Below are positions 5,722-6,662 of a stretch of DNA of 6,662 nt, piece after piece. The translations under genes and the position numbers were made by a program. Below the pieces are notes generated by a model. The model made no database searches and was not told the origin of the DNA. It saw only the letters and a list, made by a program, of their open reading frames with translations. The stretch is from Nitrospira sp. GTDB taxonomy: Bacteria; Nitrospirota; Nitrospiria; Nitrospirales; Nitrospiraceae. Location: contig JAKDNQ010000119.1 in NCBI GenBank assembly GCA_030456405.1, forward strand, positions 1 through 6,662. The letters run 5' to 3'. The first letter of the stretch is position 1; the number at the start of each line of letters is the position of its first letter.

Positions 5722-6662
5722 TGCGCCTGATCCTCGCCCTTGCCGTTCTTCTTCTCAGCTCACCCGCCTGGGCGCACAAGCCCAGCGACAGCTTACTCTC
5801 GCTGACCGTTCAGCAGGATCGTATTGAAGGCCGATGGGATATTGCCTTGCGAGACTTGGACGATGCGATAGGATTGGATGTCGACGGAGACGGCGCGATC
5901 ACATGGGGAGAAGTCCGGACTGCACACGACAAGATTGCTGCGTACGCGCTCTCACGTCTCACAGTCACATCAGGCGCGGTAGGCTGCCCTGCTCAAACGC
6001 CTCGTCATATGATCGACACTCACACCGACGGGGCCTACACCGTTCTTCTCTTTACAATGATCTGTCCGAGCGCCATTGACACGCTTCAGGCAGAGTATCG
6101 ACTGCTGTTCGATCTGGACGCGCAACACAAAGGACTGCTCCGTCTGACGTATGGGCAAGAAACTACAAGTGCCATCTTCAGCCAAGATTCGCCGACCCAC
6201 CAGTTCACAATCGGCGAAACCTCGATCTGGCATCAGGCCCGACAATACGTACGCGAAGGTATCTGGCACATCTGGCTGGGCTATGACCACGTCTTGTTCC
6301 TGCTCGCGCTATTGTTGCCCGCCGTCTTGCGGAGAGTGAGGGACCGGTGGGAACCGGCCCCGGACTTCTTGTCGGCATTCTGGGAAGTCCTTGCCATCGT
6401 CACGGCCTTTACGATTGCCCACTCGATCACCCTCGGACTTGCCACCATAGGCCTGATTGCGCTTCCATCGCGGTTGGTCGAATCGGCGATTGCCGCATCA
6501 GTCATCTTTGCAGGTGTCTCCAATCTCTATCCGATCCTTATTCAACGCCGTCAGTTGATCGCCTTTTTCTTTGGTCTTATTCACGGCTTCGGCTTTGCGA
6601 CTGTGCTCAGCGACCTTGGTCTGCCGAAAGGATCTCTGGCACTGAGCTTGGTGAGTTTCAAT
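5721..6662 (+). CDS. HupE/UreJ-family membrane protein with periplasmic EF-hand-like domain (first 314 residues; continues beyond the right edge)
   Basis: The open frame runs to the last base without a stop, giving 314 residues. A signal peptide (LALAVLLLSSPAWA) is followed by a predicted mature start His19-Lys-Pro-Ser-Asp-Ser. The periplasmic domain (19 to about 178) contains a canonical EF-hand loop DVDGDGAITWGE (53-64), with Asp at loop positions 1, 3 and 5, Ile at 8 and Glu at 12. Cys89 and Cys115 may form a disulphide. The membrane part starts with EGIWHIWLGYDHVLFLLALL: His183, Asp189 and His190 form HX5DH, the motif needed for nickel uptake by Rhizobium leguminosarum HupE. Further helices carry TAFTIAHSITLGLA (228-241), ESAIAASVIFAGVSNL (254-269) and FFGLIHGFGFA (283-293), all family hallmarks. 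Transport of nickel or a similar divalent metal is therefore the leading role, but distant members with this large N-terminal domain have no proven substrate. The ATG overlaps the TPR stop by one base, with GAAGGA upstream. The last helices lie outside the window. Confidence 0.9.
   Translation, partial: MRLILALAVLLLSSPAWAHKPSDSLLSLTVQQDRIEGRWDIALRDLDDAIGLDVDGDGAITWGEVRTAHDKIAAYALSRLTVTSGAVGCPAQTPRHMIDTHTDGAYTVLLFTMICPSAIDTLQAEYRLLFDLDAQHKGLLRLTYGQETTSAIFSQDSPTHQFTIGETSIWHQARQYVREGIWHIWLGYDHVLFLLALLLPAVLRRVRDRWEPAPDFLSAFWEVLAIVTAFTIAHSITLGLATIGLIALPSRLVESAIAASVIFAGVSNLYPILIQRRQLIAFFFGLIHGFGFATVLSDLGLPKGSLALSLVSFN

Noticed and set aside
5834..6290. Short open frames on both strands at the right end, as alternatives to the HupE/UreJ gene
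   Set aside because: The uninterrupted frame from 5721 carries a signal peptide, an EF-hand loop and family motifs, while the alternatives are short and featureless.

Overview
The window is about 57% GC by eye and reads as a chromosomal piece of a Gram-negative bacterium. The protein style suggests Nitrospirota, probably Nitrospira or a relative: an orphan TonB with a Pro/Ala/Ser linker, a two-cysteine group 1 truncated haemoglobin, and an extracytoplasmic-function (ECF) sigma factor paired with an RskA/ChrR-type anti-sigma factor. That taxonomic call is an impression from protein style, not a search result. No tRNA, rRNA, transposase, integrase or CRISPR signature was seen, and codon style looks uniform across the genes.

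Left part (1-920, minus strand): an ECF sigma factor gene runs leftward and overlaps by ATGA the start of its probable anti-sigma factor, which leaves the window. The sigma leader contains a perfect 10-bp inverted repeat whose proximal arm includes the Shine-Dalgarno sequence. This hairpin could control sigma translation.

Divergent region (921-1139): it holds a plausible sigma-70-type promoter for the leftward genes, the hairpin above, and short TTCA-rich repeats just before the rightward genes. I could not identify a convincing promoter for the rightward genes.

First rightward cluster (1140-3468): a lipid-anchored truncated haemoglobin, a 74-residue orphan lipoprotein, and a secreted DUF4331 protein, each with a strong AGGAGG-type ribosome site. 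The cluster closes with a very stable GC-rich hairpin (3481-3512) that looks like an intrinsic terminator.

Second rightward cluster (3559-6662, open at the right end): a TonB energy transducer, a secreted TPR protein and a HupE/UreJ-family membrane protein, tightly spaced (9-nt gap, then a 1-nt overlap). The HupE/UreJ protein has a periplasmic N-terminal domain with a canonical EF-hand-like loop and carries the HX5DH metal motif of nickel-permease HupE proteins. It continues beyond the window.

Working together (inference): every rightward product is exported, lipidated, anchored in or spanning the envelope. Several carry potential metal or haem ligands: the globin proximal His, an Ala-Ser-His mature N-terminus on the DUF4331 protein, and an N-terminal His, EF-hand loop and HX5DH on the HupE/UreJ protein. 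Together with a divergent ECF sigma/anti-sigma switch, this suggests a regulated envelope module for acquiring or sensing a transition metal or a haem ligand. Individual families are known, but I know of no described function for this combination.
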